A stretch of DNA of 50,304 bases from Lachnospiraceae bacterium FE2018 (GCA_000702845.1 JNKK01000020.1:1-50304), one strand, 5' to 3'; positions 17,974 to 26,708 are shown, numbered from the stretch's first letter. The notes: generated from the letters alone by a model not told the origin. A program made the numbers and translations.

Positions 17974-18072
17974 TCCGGAAGGAAGATGCGCCTTCGCATT
18001 CCCGGAATGACAGAACCGGAAGAACGGTGCGGAGAGCCTGACAGAATCTCAGAGAGAAAGGAAGTGCGTGAT

Positions 18073-18936
18073 TTGACCGGTTTCATCAGCTGGATGCAGG
18101 TTCATATACTACCGTGGGTGACACCGCCGAAGCAAATCGAAATCATCGATATCGTTCAGGTGATTTTGATTGCGTTCTTTGTATACAATCTGATTATCTG
18201 GGTGAAGGATACACGTGCCTATACACTTCTTCGCGGCATGGTGCTGATCATTGCGTTTATGGTGCTTGCGAACGTCCTTGGCATGGAGGTTATTGTCTGG
18301 CTCGTCAGCCGTGTCGGTATCGCTGCGTTTACAGCACTTATCATTATTTTCCAGCCGGAGCTCAGAAAAGCGCTGGAGCAGGTGGGACACAGAAATTTCC
18401 TGACACGTTTTATTCCCACTCGAAATGCGGATGAAAACAAGCGTTTCAGCGACCAGACGCTGAATGAAATTGTTCATGCCTGCTATGAGATGGCAGAGGT
18501 CCGCACAGGCGCGCTGATTGTCATTGAAAACAATATCCGCCTGGATGACTATGAGCAGACAGGGATTCCCGTGGATGCGATTATCAGCAATCAGCTTCTG
18601 ATCAATATTTTTGAGCACAATACGCCGCTGCACGACGGTGCAATTATTGTCCGTGGTGACAGAATCATGGCTGCGACCTGCTATCTTCCGCTCTCTGATA
18701 ACACTTCTCTGAGCAAGCGTCTTGGAACGCGTCACCGCGCAGGTGTGGGAATCAGTGAGGTGAGTGACTGTTTTGTTGTAATTGTTTCGGAAGAAACAGG
18801 GCAGGTGTCTTATGCACAGGAGGGGAAATTGCGTACAGCATCGTCTCCGGCACAGCTAAGAGAGGCACTGCACCAGGTTCAGAAACTGATTCAGACGCCC
18901 AAAAAGAGGCGGGGTAAGGAGGCTGTGAATGTTTAA
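18073..18936 (+). CDS. cdaA: Diadenylate cyclase CdaA
   Basis: About 287 residues from the start chosen here. CdaA makes cyclic-di-AMP from two ATP at the membrane. Three N-terminal transmembrane helices (about residues 20-100) precede the DisA_N cyclase domain. The catalytic DGA motif (HDGAIIV) and RHR motif (GTRHRAG) are both intact. I choose TTG 18073 because AAAGGAAG lies 8 nt upstream and it gives the usual CdaA length. An in-frame ATG at 17986 would add 29 polar residues not seen in the family, and GTG 18064 sits too close to the ribosome site. The gene overlaps cdaR by 8 nt. Confidence 0.93.
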   Translation: MTGFISWMQVHILPWVTPPKQIEIIDIVQVILIAFFVYNLIIWVKDTRAYTLLRGMVLIIAFMVLANVLGMEVIVWLVSRVGIAAFTALIIIFQPELRKALEQVGHRNFLTRFIPTRNADENKRFSDQTLNEIVHACYEMAEVRTGALIVIENNIRLDDYEQTGIPVDAIISNQLLINIFEHNTPLHDGAIIVRGDRIMAATCYLPLSDNTSLSKRLGTRHRAGVGISEVSDCFVVIVSEETGQVSYAQEGKLRTASSPAQLREALHQVQKLIQTPKKRRGKEAVNV

Positions 18937-20224
18937 AAAAGTCTCCGAAATGCTTCGAAACAATATCGGACTGAAGCTGTTGTCGCTGTTGATTGCAGTA
19001 GTGATCTGGTATGCGGTCGTCAGCGTAAACGATCCAGTTATCGTCCGAAGTTACAGTGTAAAAATCATGACCGAAAACGAGACATACATCCAGAACGGAA
19101 AGCAATTGTTCCGGATCGAGGATGAGTACAAGTCGACATTGGTTTATCTGCGGGCGAACCGCTCAACACTGCGTGATATCGAAAGTGATGATATTACCGT
19201 GACAGCCGACCTGACACAGATTGTAAATCTCGATGCAAACCCGGTTATGGTCCCGCTTTCTGTCAGCTGTCCGGGTGTAGACAGAACCAATATTACACTC
19301 TCAAGAACTGCGATTCCGATTACAATCGAAGAAATCGCTACAAAAGAAATCGCAATTGCAGTCGATACCGGTGACACAAAACCCGGCAGTAATTTTGAAG
19401 TTGGAAAGCTGACCGCCAATCCGGAAAAAGTAACGGTCAGCGGTCCCGGATCTGTCGTGGAGAACATAGAGACAGTAGTGGCCCGGATCGATGTGACAGG
19501 AATGACATACAGCGCCCGCCGCAGTGCTGACCTGATTCTCTATGACAAAGAGCAGAATATACTGCCGTCTTCCACGATTGAAGATGATATTACGTTCAGC
19601 ACTGAAAGTACAGGTGTGTCTGTGGAGGTAGAACTCTGGAAACGAAGATCTGATGTTTTAATTCAGGCTGAATACCAGGGTGAACCGAAGACTGGATATC
19701 AGGTGGGAGCCATAACGACAAACCCGGAGAAGGTTTCGGTTGTCGGAAGTACCGAAGCACTTGCAAAGCTGGAAGAGTCCGGAAATGTGATCAGTATTCC
19801 GTCGGAATACATTGATATCAGCAATGCGGATCAGGATTATTCAACAGAGGTTGATCTGTCAGAACTGATGCAGGATGATATGCGTATTGCGGCAAATACG
19901 GCTTCGACAGCAGAAGTCATTGTGACAATACTTCCGGAAAACAGTAAGGAATTTGTAATTGATGTTGATGAGATCACGCCGCAGTCGCTGAGCGAAGATC
20001 TGACGGTTTCCTATGATCAGACAGAGGTTACTGCGGTTCTGCGCGGGAATGAGGAGGTGCTTGCGGCACTTGCCCCGGCGGATCTGAAACCTGCAGTTGA
20101 CTGCAGCGGACTGGAAGAAGGAGATTATACGGTTCCGCTGAAATTGTCGGTTCCGGAAGGGGCAGAGACTGTTGACGAGGTAAAGATAACGATACATTTA
20201 AAGAAGGCAGCGAGGACGAATTGA
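18929..20224 (+). CDS. cdaR: YbbR-domain protein, CdaA regulator (CdaR)
   Basis: 431 residues. An N-terminal membrane anchor (residues 11-28, LKLLSLLIAVVIWYAVVS) is followed by an extracytoplasmic stretch of repeated YbbR-type beta domains. Each carries a recurring PEKV(T/S)V(S/V)G motif: NPEKVTVSGPG and NPEKVSVVGS are clear, and more degenerate copies follow. CdaR binds CdaA and tunes its activity. The start codon lies inside the end of cdaA, so the two are translationally coupled, the conserved arrangement in Firmicutes. glmM, the usual third partner, is not here; an HPr gene follows instead. Confidence 0.92.
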   Translation: MFKKVSEMLRNNIGLKLLSLLIAVVIWYAVVSVNDPVIVRSYSVKIMTENETYIQNGKQLFRIEDEYKSTLVYLRANRSTLRDIESDDITVTADLTQIVNLDANPVMVPLSVSCPGVDRTNITLSRTAIPITIEEIATKEIAIAVDTGDTKPGSNFEVGKLTANPEKVTVSGPGSVVENIETVVARIDVTGMTYSARRSADLILYDKEQNILPSSTIEDDITFSTESTGVSVEVELWKRRSDVLIQAEYQGEPKTGYQVGAITTNPEKVSVVGSTEALAKLEESGNVISIPSEYIDISNADQDYSTEVDLSELMQDDMRIAANTASTAEVIVTILPENSKEFVIDVDEITPQSLSEDLTVSYDQTEVTAVLRGNEEVLAALAPADLKPAVDCSGLEEGDYTVPLKLSVPEGAETVDEVKITIHLKKAARTN

Positions 20225-20226
20225 TT

Positions 20227-20514
20227 ATGCAGCACAGAATGATCAGACTGGATAATGAAATGGGAATTCATCTTCGGCCGGCAGGACATTTGTGTGAACT
20301 GACGAGCAAATACCGCGCGCACGTAACCTTTGATCATATGGGACAGATTTCCGATGCCAAAAGTGTATTGAGTGTGCTGGCTGCAGGTGTAAAGGGCGGT
20401 GATACAATCACGCTTTACTGTGAAGGACCTGACGAGAATGAAGCCATGGAAGCAGTGACTGCAATGTTTCTGGAACGATTATCCGGTGTGATAATTGAGG
20501 AGAAGGATGAATAA
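20227..20514 (+). CDS. ptsH: HPr family phosphocarrier protein
   Basis: 95 residues. HPr passes phosphate from enzyme I to sugar-specific EIIA proteins and, in Gram-positives, is also a regulatory target on a serine. With the ATG at 20227, the catalytic residue in GIHLRPAG is His15 and the regulatory serine in AKSVLSVL is Ser46, exactly the canonical numbering; this is why I prefer it to the TTG at 20221. Note LRPA in place of the usual ARPA. Enzyme I (ptsI) is not adjacent. It is the last gene of the cdaA-cdaR row. It could be a specialised HPr rather than the main PTS carrier. Confidence 0.9.
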   Translation: MQHRMIRLDNEMGIHLRPAGHLCELTSKYRAHVTFDHMGQISDAKSVLSVLAAGVKGGDTITLYCEGPDENEAMEAVTAMFLERLSGVIIEEKDE

Positions 20515-20517
20515 CAG

Positions 20518-20581
20518 TTGCTTTTTGGCTTAAATAATAGTATGATGTTGGAGCAATTCAGAACCGGATGGTTCTGAATTG
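20518..20581 (+). promoter_or_regulatory. LCP gene promoter and perfect 12-bp hairpin at the transcript 5' end
   Basis: TTGCTT (20518-20523) and TATGAT (20541-20546) are 17 nt apart, so transcription should start near 20553. A perfect 12-bp stem with a 4-nt loop (20554-20565 and 20570-20581) then begins at about the first nucleotide of the RNA. 5'-terminal hairpins are known to protect mRNAs from 5'-end-dependent decay. No U-run follows, so a terminator is less likely. An in-frame ATG at 20568 lies in the loop. Confidence 0.6.
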
Positions 20582-20624
20582 TTGCATGATTGTGCGTAAA
20601 AACAGGGATGATGGTACGGAACCT

Positions 20625-22055
20625 ATGAGAAAAAATCCATTGAGCAGGAAAAAGCGCATCAGAAAAAAGCGCATTTTATTAGTCGTGGAAGTGGTGATTT
20701 TATTGCTGCTTGCTGTGTTTGCGCTTGGAAGCGGGTGGCTGAGAAATAAGATGAATCTTATTCATTTTTCCTCGACAGATGAGGGCAGACTGATTACTGC
20801 GACAGAAGCCAACGGCGGAACAGTTGTCGATGAAGCCGCACTGGAAGGCAAGGATATGATTGCCCTGGTCGGAATTGACAGCCGTGAAGACGCCGGCGGC
20901 AATAACAGCGATACGATGATTATTGCTGCGATCGACCATGATAACAAGTCGATTCGTCTGGTCTCACTTTACCGCGATACTTACCTGAATATAGGAGACG
21001 ATGTCTACACAAAGTGTAATGCCGCATATTCCAAGGGCGGTGCGACGCAGATGCTGTCCATGATGAATACCAATATGGATCTGGATCTGACAGAATATAT
21101 GTCCGTTCATTTTGACGCAGTTGTCGATGTGATTGACGTACTTGGCGGACTGGACATTCCGCTCTCAAAAGAGGAAATGGACCTGGTTAATGGTTACAAT
21201 GCAGAGACATCCCGTGTAACAGGCCATGAGTTTAAAGAAATAACAATTCCGCTCGATATGCCGGATGATGAGTACTGGGTACGTCACCTTGACGGTTCAC
21301 AGGCGCTGTCCTATGGCAGAATCCGTTATACGGCCGGAAATGATTTCCGAAGGACTGCCCGGCAGAGGCTGCTGCTGTCTCTGATGCTTCAGAAAGCCAA
21401 AGATGCCGATCTTTCCACGCAGAACGAAATATTGAACAAAGTGCTTCCGAAGGTTGAAACCAATATTGAACCTTCCAAGCTTATTTCACTGGTTAAACCA
21501 CTGATTTCATACACCATCGAGGATTCTGTCGGATTCCCGTTTGATCATTATGAGGACAGAGGTGAAAAGACGGGACTTGACTGTGTTCTTCCTGCAACAC
21601 TCGAATCGAATGTTCGCCTGCTTCACAGATTCCTGTTTGAAAATGATAACTATCAGCCTTCCCAGATGGTTTTATCCTACAGTAATGCGATTATAGACGA
21701 GACCGGTATTACTGAAGAGGACGCGCCGGAACACTCAGAAGACGGCCAGCTCCCATGGCTGGATGACGGAGGTGTTAATGTTCCGAAGTTTAATGCGGGA
21801 GAAACCGTCCGGGCAAAGAGTGATACCGGTGATTCCTCCGGATCATCACAGCAGTCAGAAGAATCATCGGAAGTAACTTATACAGAAGAAACTGTGTCAT
21901 ACAATGCAGGATACAGCAGCTACGAAGATGACGAAGAGGAGTATACTGCTGAGTATGATGACAGTGAGGACTATGACAATATGGATTACGATTCGGATTA
22001 CGATTCGGATTATGAATCGGATTATGAAGGGGAAGACGAAGACTACGATGAGTAG
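20625..22055 (+). CDS. LytR-CpsA-Psr (LCP) family protein
   Basis: 476 residues from the start chosen here. LCP enzymes transfer teichoic acids or other wall glycopolymers from their lipid carrier onto peptidoglycan. A basic N terminus (MRKNPLSRKKRIRKKRI) leads into one transmembrane helix (about residues 18-37). The LCP domain shows ALVGIDSRED, the SDTMIIAAID motif and the arginine-containing SLYRDTYLNI. The C-terminal 75 residues are a Ser/Glu linker and then a very acidic Asp-Tyr-Ser tail built from 12-bp repeats (21984-22028). ATG 20568 is in frame but lies in a hairpin loop and would add 19 residues; the ribosome site is weak at every candidate. Confidence 0.9.
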   Translation: MRKNPLSRKKRIRKKRILLVVEVVILLLLAVFALGSGWLRNKMNLIHFSSTDEGRLITATEANGGTVVDEAALEGKDMIALVGIDSREDAGGNNSDTMIIAAIDHDNKSIRLVSLYRDTYLNIGDDVYTKCNAAYSKGGATQMLSMMNTNMDLDLTEYMSVHFDAVVDVIDVLGGLDIPLSKEEMDLVNGYNAETSRVTGHEFKEITIPLDMPDDEYWVRHLDGSQALSYGRIRYTAGNDFRRTARQRLLLSLMLQKAKDADLSTQNEILNKVLPKVETNIEPSKLISLVKPLISYTIEDSVGFPFDHYEDRGEKTGLDCVLPATLESNVRLLHRFLFENDNYQPSQMVLSYSNAIIDETGITEEDAPEHSEDGQLPWLDDGGVNVPKFNAGETVRAKSDTGDSSGSSQQSEESSEVTYTEETVSYNAGYSSYEDDEEEYTAEYDDSEDYDNMDYDSDYDSDYESDYEGEDEDYDE

Positions 22056-22093
22056 CAGGTGTTTTTTGACTGTGCCTGGTTAAATAACAAAAG

Positions 22094-22147
22094 GAAAGAC
22101 ATATTTTCACAAAATGATTTGTTTTGTGAGGAATGTGTCTTTTTTTT
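22094..22147 (+). terminator. Rho-independent terminator of the LCP gene
   Basis: A long imperfect hairpin (outer arms AAAGACA and TGTGTCTTT, inner arms TTCACAAAA and TTTTGTGAG) ends in a run of eight T. Confidence 0.88.
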
Positions 22148-22318
22148 GAATTTATCAAAGAATCAGAAACGGTCACATTCTCAACACATTTCCTTCTTAA
22201 GATTGATTTTATCAAATAGATCAGATGACAGATTTGCAGTATTGCAGCTGTCCTGATTATATACAATGAGAACCGGATTCTGATGAATCTGTGTTTAATG
22301 ATAGAAAGGTGGTACAAA

Positions 22319-24196
22319 ATGGATTACAACGAGTGGAAAGAAGAGATGAACCGTACGTTTTCAGAATCACAGAATGACAGTACAGAAGGTCAGGCGGCAG
22401 AAGTAAAAGAGGCAGCAGGACAGATCACTGAGGAAGCTGCAGAGCCTGTTCAGGAAACGTCAGAGACATTTCAGACATCCTCTGCAGAGCCTGTGACTTA
22501 CAGCTGGGTAAACCCGAAGCTTCAGTCCGGGAGAAATACAGAAAATCATGAATCGGAGTACAGCAATTATCAGTGGCGTGCATCAGATTCGCAGAGAAGG
22601 TCGTATGATAGCGGCAGCCATACTTCTTCGCAGACAGGATCTTACAGCGAAGGAAGCAATACATCACAGCAGGGAACATACAGCGGCGGAAGCAGCACGT
22701 CACAGCAGGGAACATACAGCGCAGGAAGCAATACGGAACAGAGAGGAACTTACAGTTACAGCACAGGAGAGCGTGCAGGCAGGAGAACCGGTTCTGCCGG
22801 AAACGTAAATGGCGGTGCCGGAACATCTGACCGTCGTGTCAGGAAAGCCCGGAAAGGAAAACCTGTTTCGGCGGGCAGAAGCTGGGCGCGCATGATCGCA
22901 ATGGCTCTGGTATTCGGTCTTGTAGCCGGATCTGTTATGTTCGGTGTCAATCGCGCGGGTAATGCAATATTTGGCAGCAACGCGCCGAAAGTGGAGACAT
23001 CTTCTTCAAAATCATATACAAAAGTTGCAACGACGAAAACCACGGACAAAACAGATAATCTTTCCGATGCACTGGATGCCTCAACAAAAACAGAAGGTGA
23101 CGCTGCTTACGCAGGAACAGTCGCAGAAGTGGCAGCTAATGCAATGCCGTCGCTTGTAACGATTTCAACAATGTCCGTACAGGAAATGCAGAGCTTTTTC
23201 GGCGGCACGCAGCAGTATGAGGTTGAAGGTGCCGGTACCGGCGTAATTGTGGGACAGAATGATACAGAACTTCTGATTGCAACAAATAACCACGTCGTAG
23301 AAGGTGCGACAGAAGTAACGGTTGGGTTTGTAGATGAGAAGGCTGTAGAAGCATTTATTAAGGGAACAGATCCTTCAAATGATCTTGCTGTTGTAGGTGT
23401 AAAACTGAAAGATATCCCGCAGGAAACGCTGGATGCGATTAAAGTTGTTGCAATCGGCAATTCTGATGATCTGGTACTTGGCGAGCAGGTTGTTGCAATT
23501 GGTAATGCACTCGGATACGGCCAGTCCGTAACCAGCGGCTACATCAGTGCTTTCGGCCGTGAACTGCAGCTGAGCGATGAGAGCGGCAGCACAGTTGTAT
23601 CCAGTGACCTGATTCAGACAGACGCTGCGATTAATGCAGGAAACAGCGGCGGTGCGCTGCTCAATATGCGTGGGGAACTGGTCGGAATCAACGAGGCAAA
23701 AAGTTCTTCCTCAGGAATGGGAGAGGCATCGATCGATAATGTCGCATACTCAATTCCGATTTCCAAAGCGGAGCCGATTCTGCAGGAACTGATGACGCTC
23801 GAGACAAAAGACAAAGTGGCAGAAGAGGAAAAGGGATATCTTGGAATCCGCTGTGCCGATGTCAATCAGGAGACGTCCGAACGTTACAATATTCCGGTTG
23901 GTGTCTACGTTCGTGAAATCGGAGAAAACAGTCCGGCGGCTGAGGCAGGTCTGATGGAAGGCGATGTCATTACCAAGATCGACGGAAGAATTGTCAATCA
24001 GTATGCTGATCTTGAGGCAGCACTTGATTACTGTAAAGCAGGCGAAACAATTGAGGTAATCGTCCAGCGTCAGGCAAACGGAGCCTATGAAGAACAGACA
24101 TTATCAGTTAAGCTTGGAAAGCAGGCGGTTCTTGATAATCTGAGTTCTGACCAGGAAATGGAACGGAATATGCAGTCCGGTCAGAACGGCGATTGA
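22319..24196 (+). CDS. htrA: HtrA/DegP-type membrane-anchored serine protease
   Basis: 625 residues from ATG 22319, chosen over ATG 22283 because AAAGGTGG lies 6 nt upstream. HtrA proteases degrade misfolded envelope proteins. A long cytoplasmic N-terminal part (about 190 residues, Ser/Thr/Glu/Gln-rich) contains three exact-register 12-residue repeats of the form xGSxTxQxGTYS. One transmembrane helix follows near residues 192-210. The protease domain has the triad His325 (NNHVV), Asp355 (SNDLAVV) and Ser443 (NAGNSGGA). One PDZ domain (about 515-605) shows YLGIRC and EAGLMEGDVI. The extended cytoplasmic region is unusual for HtrA and may bind other proteins. Confidence 0.95.
   Translation: MDYNEWKEEMNRTFSESQNDSTEGQAAEVKEAAGQITEEAAEPVQETSETFQTSSAEPVTYSWVNPKLQSGRNTENHESEYSNYQWRASDSQRRSYDSGSHTSSQTGSYSEGSNTSQQGTYSGGSSTSQQGTYSAGSNTEQRGTYSYSTGERAGRRTGSAGNVNGGAGTSDRRVRKARKGKPVSAGRSWARMIAMALVFGLVAGSVMFGVNRAGNAIFGSNAPKVETSSSKSYTKVATTKTTDKTDNLSDALDASTKTEGDAAYAGTVAEVAANAMPSLVTISTMSVQEMQSFFGGTQQYEVEGAGTGVIVGQNDTELLIATNNHVVEGATEVTVGFVDEKAVEAFIKGTDPSNDLAVVGVKLKDIPQETLDAIKVVAIGNSDDLVLGEQVVAIGNALGYGQSVTSGYISAFGRELQLSDESGSTVVSSDLIQTDAAINAGNSGGALLNMRGELVGINEAKSSSSGMGEASIDNVAYSIPISKAEPILQELMTLETKDKVAEEEKGYLGIRCADVNQETSERYNIPVGVYVREIGENSPAAEAGLMEGDVITKIDGRIVNQYADLEAALDYCKAGETIEVIVQRQANGAYEEQTLSVKLGKQAVLDNLSSDQEMERNMQSGQNGD
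22649..22756 (+). repeat. Three 36-bp tandem repeats inside htrA
   Basis: Units at 22649-22684, 22685-22720 and 22721-22756 each encode 12 residues (pattern xGSxTxQxGTYS). They keep the frame, so copy number can change without breaking the gene. Confidence 0.85.
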
Positions 24197-24267
24197 CAGG
24201 CTGTGCTGCAGATGCGGAATGCAGACGCTTCCGGACAGATCATATCATTTAAATCCTCGGGCAGGGA

Positions 24268-24356
24268 TTGAGTTGATATAAAGGGTGAGTATAATTATAA
24301 AAAAATGCCATGTTTTACTCCGGAGACGGGGCTGTGTTTTCACACAGTCCCGTTTT
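24268..24356 (+). terminator. Terminator hairpin with a promoter-like sequence just upstream
   Basis: The terminator at 24326-24356 (ACGGGGCTGTG paired with CACAGTCCCGT, then TTTT) probably ends htrA transcripts. A promoter-like pair TTGAGT (24268-24273) and TATAAT (24290-24295), spacer 16, precedes it. If active, it would give a short RNA of about 55 nt made mostly of this hairpin. The rest of the 260-nt gap up to clpX holds the clpX promoter. Confidence 0.6.
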
Positions 24357-24385
24357 CAATATATCACGGATATGTGATGAGCTGC

Positions 24386-24414
24386 TTGCTGAGTTTTGCA
24401 AAGTAGCATATAAT
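24386..24414 (+). promoter_or_regulatory. clpX promoter
   Basis: TTGCTG (24386-24391) and TATAAT (24409-24414) with a 17-nt spacer, 41 nt before the clpX start. Confidence 0.75.
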
Positions 24415-24455
24415 TAACAGAATAAGTGCGCAATGCGTAAGGACAGGGAGGACAC

Positions 24456-26006
24456 ATGTCTGACGATATCAAATACATCGATGATGACAACAAAGAAATA
24501 GTGCAGGGGGAGCAGACAGAAGAACAGGATCCAAAGGAGAACGGGGAGCAGGAGCCGGAAAACCGCAGACGTCCGCCGCGCATCTGCTATATGTGCCGGC
24601 GCAGCGAAAGTAAGGCGGGACGGCTGATCGAGATCCCCGGCGGCATTTGTGTCTGCTCTGACTGTATGCAGAAAAGCTTTGACAGTATGCAGAACGGTGC
24701 CTTTGATTATAGTGAAATTATGCGTAATCTGCCGCCGGGAATGGGAATGTTTGATTTTTCGAGACTGAATCTGTTTGACGGCATGTTCGGCGGAAATGAG
24801 AAAGACAGTCATTCCAGCAGCAGAAAGAATAAACACGCAGGGCAGACATTGAAGCATGCAGAAGGAGATGCCGGCAGCGCTGCAGATTCCGGTGAAGAGG
24901 ACGGGTATCACACACACCGGGTTATGACCATGCAGGATGTGCTGCCGCCGCACAAGATCAAAGAGGCGTTAGACGAATATGTCATCGGGCAGGATCAGGC
25001 AAAAAAGATTATGTCCGTCGGCGTATATAATCACTATAAGCGGATCCTTTCAGAACCGAAGGATGATGTGGAGATCGTAAAATCCAACATGCTTATGATC
25101 GGACCGACCGGATCGGGCAAGACATATCTGGTGCAGACGCTGGCGCGCCTGCTGAATGTACCGCTTGCGATGACAGATGCGACTTCTCTCACAGAAGCAG
25201 GGTATATTGGTGATGACATCGAAAGTGTTGTTTCAAAACTGCTGATGGCAGCGGACAATGACGTGGAGCGGGCAGAACACGGTATCATCTTTATCGATGA
25301 AATCGATAAAATTGCAAAAAAGAAAAATGCCAGCCAGCGTGATGTCAGCGGAGAAGCGGTGCAGCAGGGGCTGCTGAAACTGCTGGAGGGCAGTGACGTG
25401 GAGGTACCGGTCGGGGCAACGAATAAAAATGCCATGGTCCCGCTGGAAACGGTGAACACAAGCAATATCCTGTTTATCTGCGGCGGTGCCTTTCCGGATC
25501 TTGAAGATATTATTAAACAGCGGCTGAACAAAACCGCGTCAATCGGATTTCAGGCTGATCTGCGCGATAAATATGATAAAGACCCGAATCTGCTTCAGAA
25601 AGTCACACTGGAGGACCTTAGAAAATTCGGTATGATTCCGGAGTTTCTCGGACGTATGCCGATTGTCTTTGCGCTCCACAGTCTAACAGAAGATATGCTG
25701 GTGGATGTTCTAAGAGAGCCGCGCAATGCAATTCTGAAACAGTACGAGCGGCTGCTGGAACTGGATGAAGTAAAATTGTCTTTTGACGATGACGCACTTC
25801 ATGCGATTGCCAGAAAGGCGATGGAACGGGATACCGGCGCGCGGGCGCTGCGGGCTGTGATTGAGGAATTTATGCTGGATATCATGTATGAGATTCCAAA
25901 GGATAAAAATATTGGTGAAGTTGTTATTACAAAGAAATACATAGAACACACCGGCGGACCGCGCATCATCCTGAGAAGCGCACCGGTTCCCCGGATCGAG
26001 GGCTGA
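24456..26006 (+). CDS. clpX: ClpX-type AAA+ unfoldase with an extended N-terminal region
   Basis: 516 residues, about 100 longer than a typical ClpX. ClpX unfolds tagged proteins and feeds them to ClpP. A charged 40-residue leader precedes the C4 zinc finger (Cys44, Cys47, Cys67, Cys70). A low-complexity stretch with FDFSRLNLFDGMFGG (residues about 71-155) then joins it to the AAA+ core. The core has ALDEYVIGQDQAKK, Walker A GPTGSGKT at about 216, the pore loop GYIGDD, Walker B FIDEIDKI and the ClpP-binding IGF tripeptide near residue 362. All functional elements are intact, so partnership with ClpP is likely. No clpP is adjacent, so this may be a second ClpX. Confidence 0.92.
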   Translation: MSDDIKYIDDDNKEIVQGEQTEEQDPKENGEQEPENRRRPPRICYMCRRSESKAGRLIEIPGGICVCSDCMQKSFDSMQNGAFDYSEIMRNLPPGMGMFDFSRLNLFDGMFGGNEKDSHSSSRKNKHAGQTLKHAEGDAGSAADSGEEDGYHTHRVMTMQDVLPPHKIKEALDEYVIGQDQAKKIMSVGVYNHYKRILSEPKDDVEIVKSNMLMIGPTGSGKTYLVQTLARLLNVPLAMTDATSLTEAGYIGDDIESVVSKLLMAADNDVERAEHGIIFIDEIDKIAKKKNASQRDVSGEAVQQGLLKLLEGSDVEVPVGATNKNAMVPLETVNTSNILFICGGAFPDLEDIIKQRLNKTASIGFQADLRDKYDKDPNLLQKVTLEDLRKFGMIPEFLGRMPIVFALHSLTEDMLVDVLREPRNAILKQYERLLELDEVKLSFDDDALHAIARKAMERDTGARALRAVIEEFMLDIMYEIPKDKNIGEVVITKKYIEHTGGPRIILRSAPVPRIEG

Positions 26007-26064
26007 AAACCGGTCTGAATGTGAATGGCGGACGGCAGGATACTGGATACAGGAGGAACAGTAA

Positions 26065-26517
26065 ATGGTATATATTTTGATCGTTCTTGCGATTTTCTCG
26101 GCAGATATGATGCTCAAGCGATATGTTGAGGAAAAACTGGGTGCACAGGAAGAACGGCAGTATCTGGATGGAACTGTGCGTGTGAGAAAAGTGCATAACC
26201 ACGGCATGCTGCTCGGTGCTTTTAAAGATAAACCCAAAATGGTCCGGAGAGTGACAGGAACTGTTTTGATTCTGGCGGCAATCCGTCTTCTGACAGCAGT
26301 ATTCAGCAGGAAAAATGAGCGGCGCGCAGGCAAGCTGGCCCTTGCGTTTATTGTCGGCGGTGCTCTGTCCAACTGGTTTGATCATTTTCATCAGGGTTAT
26401 GTGGTAGATTACCTGAATATCAAAACACCTGTGCGTTTTCTGAAAAAAGTATATTTTAATCTGGCTGATTTCTTTATTCTCGCGGGTGCCCTGATTGCGG
26501 CGATATTCGATCATTGA
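26065..26517 (+). CDS. Divergent signal peptidase II (LspA) family protein
   Basis: 150 residues. LspA is the membrane aspartyl protease that removes lipoprotein signal peptides. Family motifs remain: an N-xx-G segment (HNHGMLLGAF), GGALSNWFDHFHQGYVVDYLN carrying the first catalytic Asp, and YFNLADFFILAG carrying the second. The usual Arg after the first Asp is His, and the N-terminal helix is short. Four hydrophobic segments are apparent. It is therefore either a divergent LspA paralogue or an enzyme with a narrower substrate range. AGGAGG precedes the start; it follows clpX by 58 nt and may share its transcript. Confidence 0.75.
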   Translation: MVYILIVLAIFSADMMLKRYVEEKLGAQEERQYLDGTVRVRKVHNHGMLLGAFKDKPKMVRRVTGTVLILAAIRLLTAVFSRKNERRAGKLALAFIVGGALSNWFDHFHQGYVVDYLNIKTPVRFLKKVYFNLADFFILAGALIAAIFDH

Positions 26518-26569
26518 GCGGGATGGTATCCGGAAAAAGATGAGATTTTGTCAAATTTTACCAAAGACT

Positions 26570-26610
26570 GGCAAAAAGAAATTGTATTTTTATATATACA
26601 ATTTTTTGCC
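26570..26610 (+). terminator. AT-rich hairpin after the LspA-like gene, probable terminator
   Basis: The arms (GGCAAAAA plus ATTGTAT, with a 3-nt bulge, against ATACAATTTTTTGCC) give a stem of about 15 bp with a T-rich 3' arm. It ends 6 nt before the pckA -35. Confidence 0.55.
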
Positions 26611-26616
26611 GCTTGC

Positions 26617-26645
26617 TTGTAAATGAAGAATGAAACAGGTATAAT
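26617..26645 (+). promoter_or_regulatory. pckA promoter
   Basis: TTGTAA (26617-26622) and TATAAT (26640-26645) with a 17-nt spacer. The leader to the ATG is about 57 nt and A-rich. Confidence 0.75.
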
Positions 26646-26708
26646 GGCAAAAGGACTGATTTGGCAACAATTTAACAAATTAAAACAATAAAGAAAGGTT
26701 CATACGTT

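Noticed and set aside
17986-18072. N-terminal extension of cdaA from ATG 17986
   Set aside because: Polar 29 residues not known in the family. TTG 18073 has a well-placed AAGGAAG. The ATG cannot be excluded.
20554-20581. Rho-independent terminator of the cdaA row
   Set aside because: No U-run follows the stem, and a promoter lies directly upstream so that the stem starts at the predicted transcript 5' end. It could still weakly terminate.
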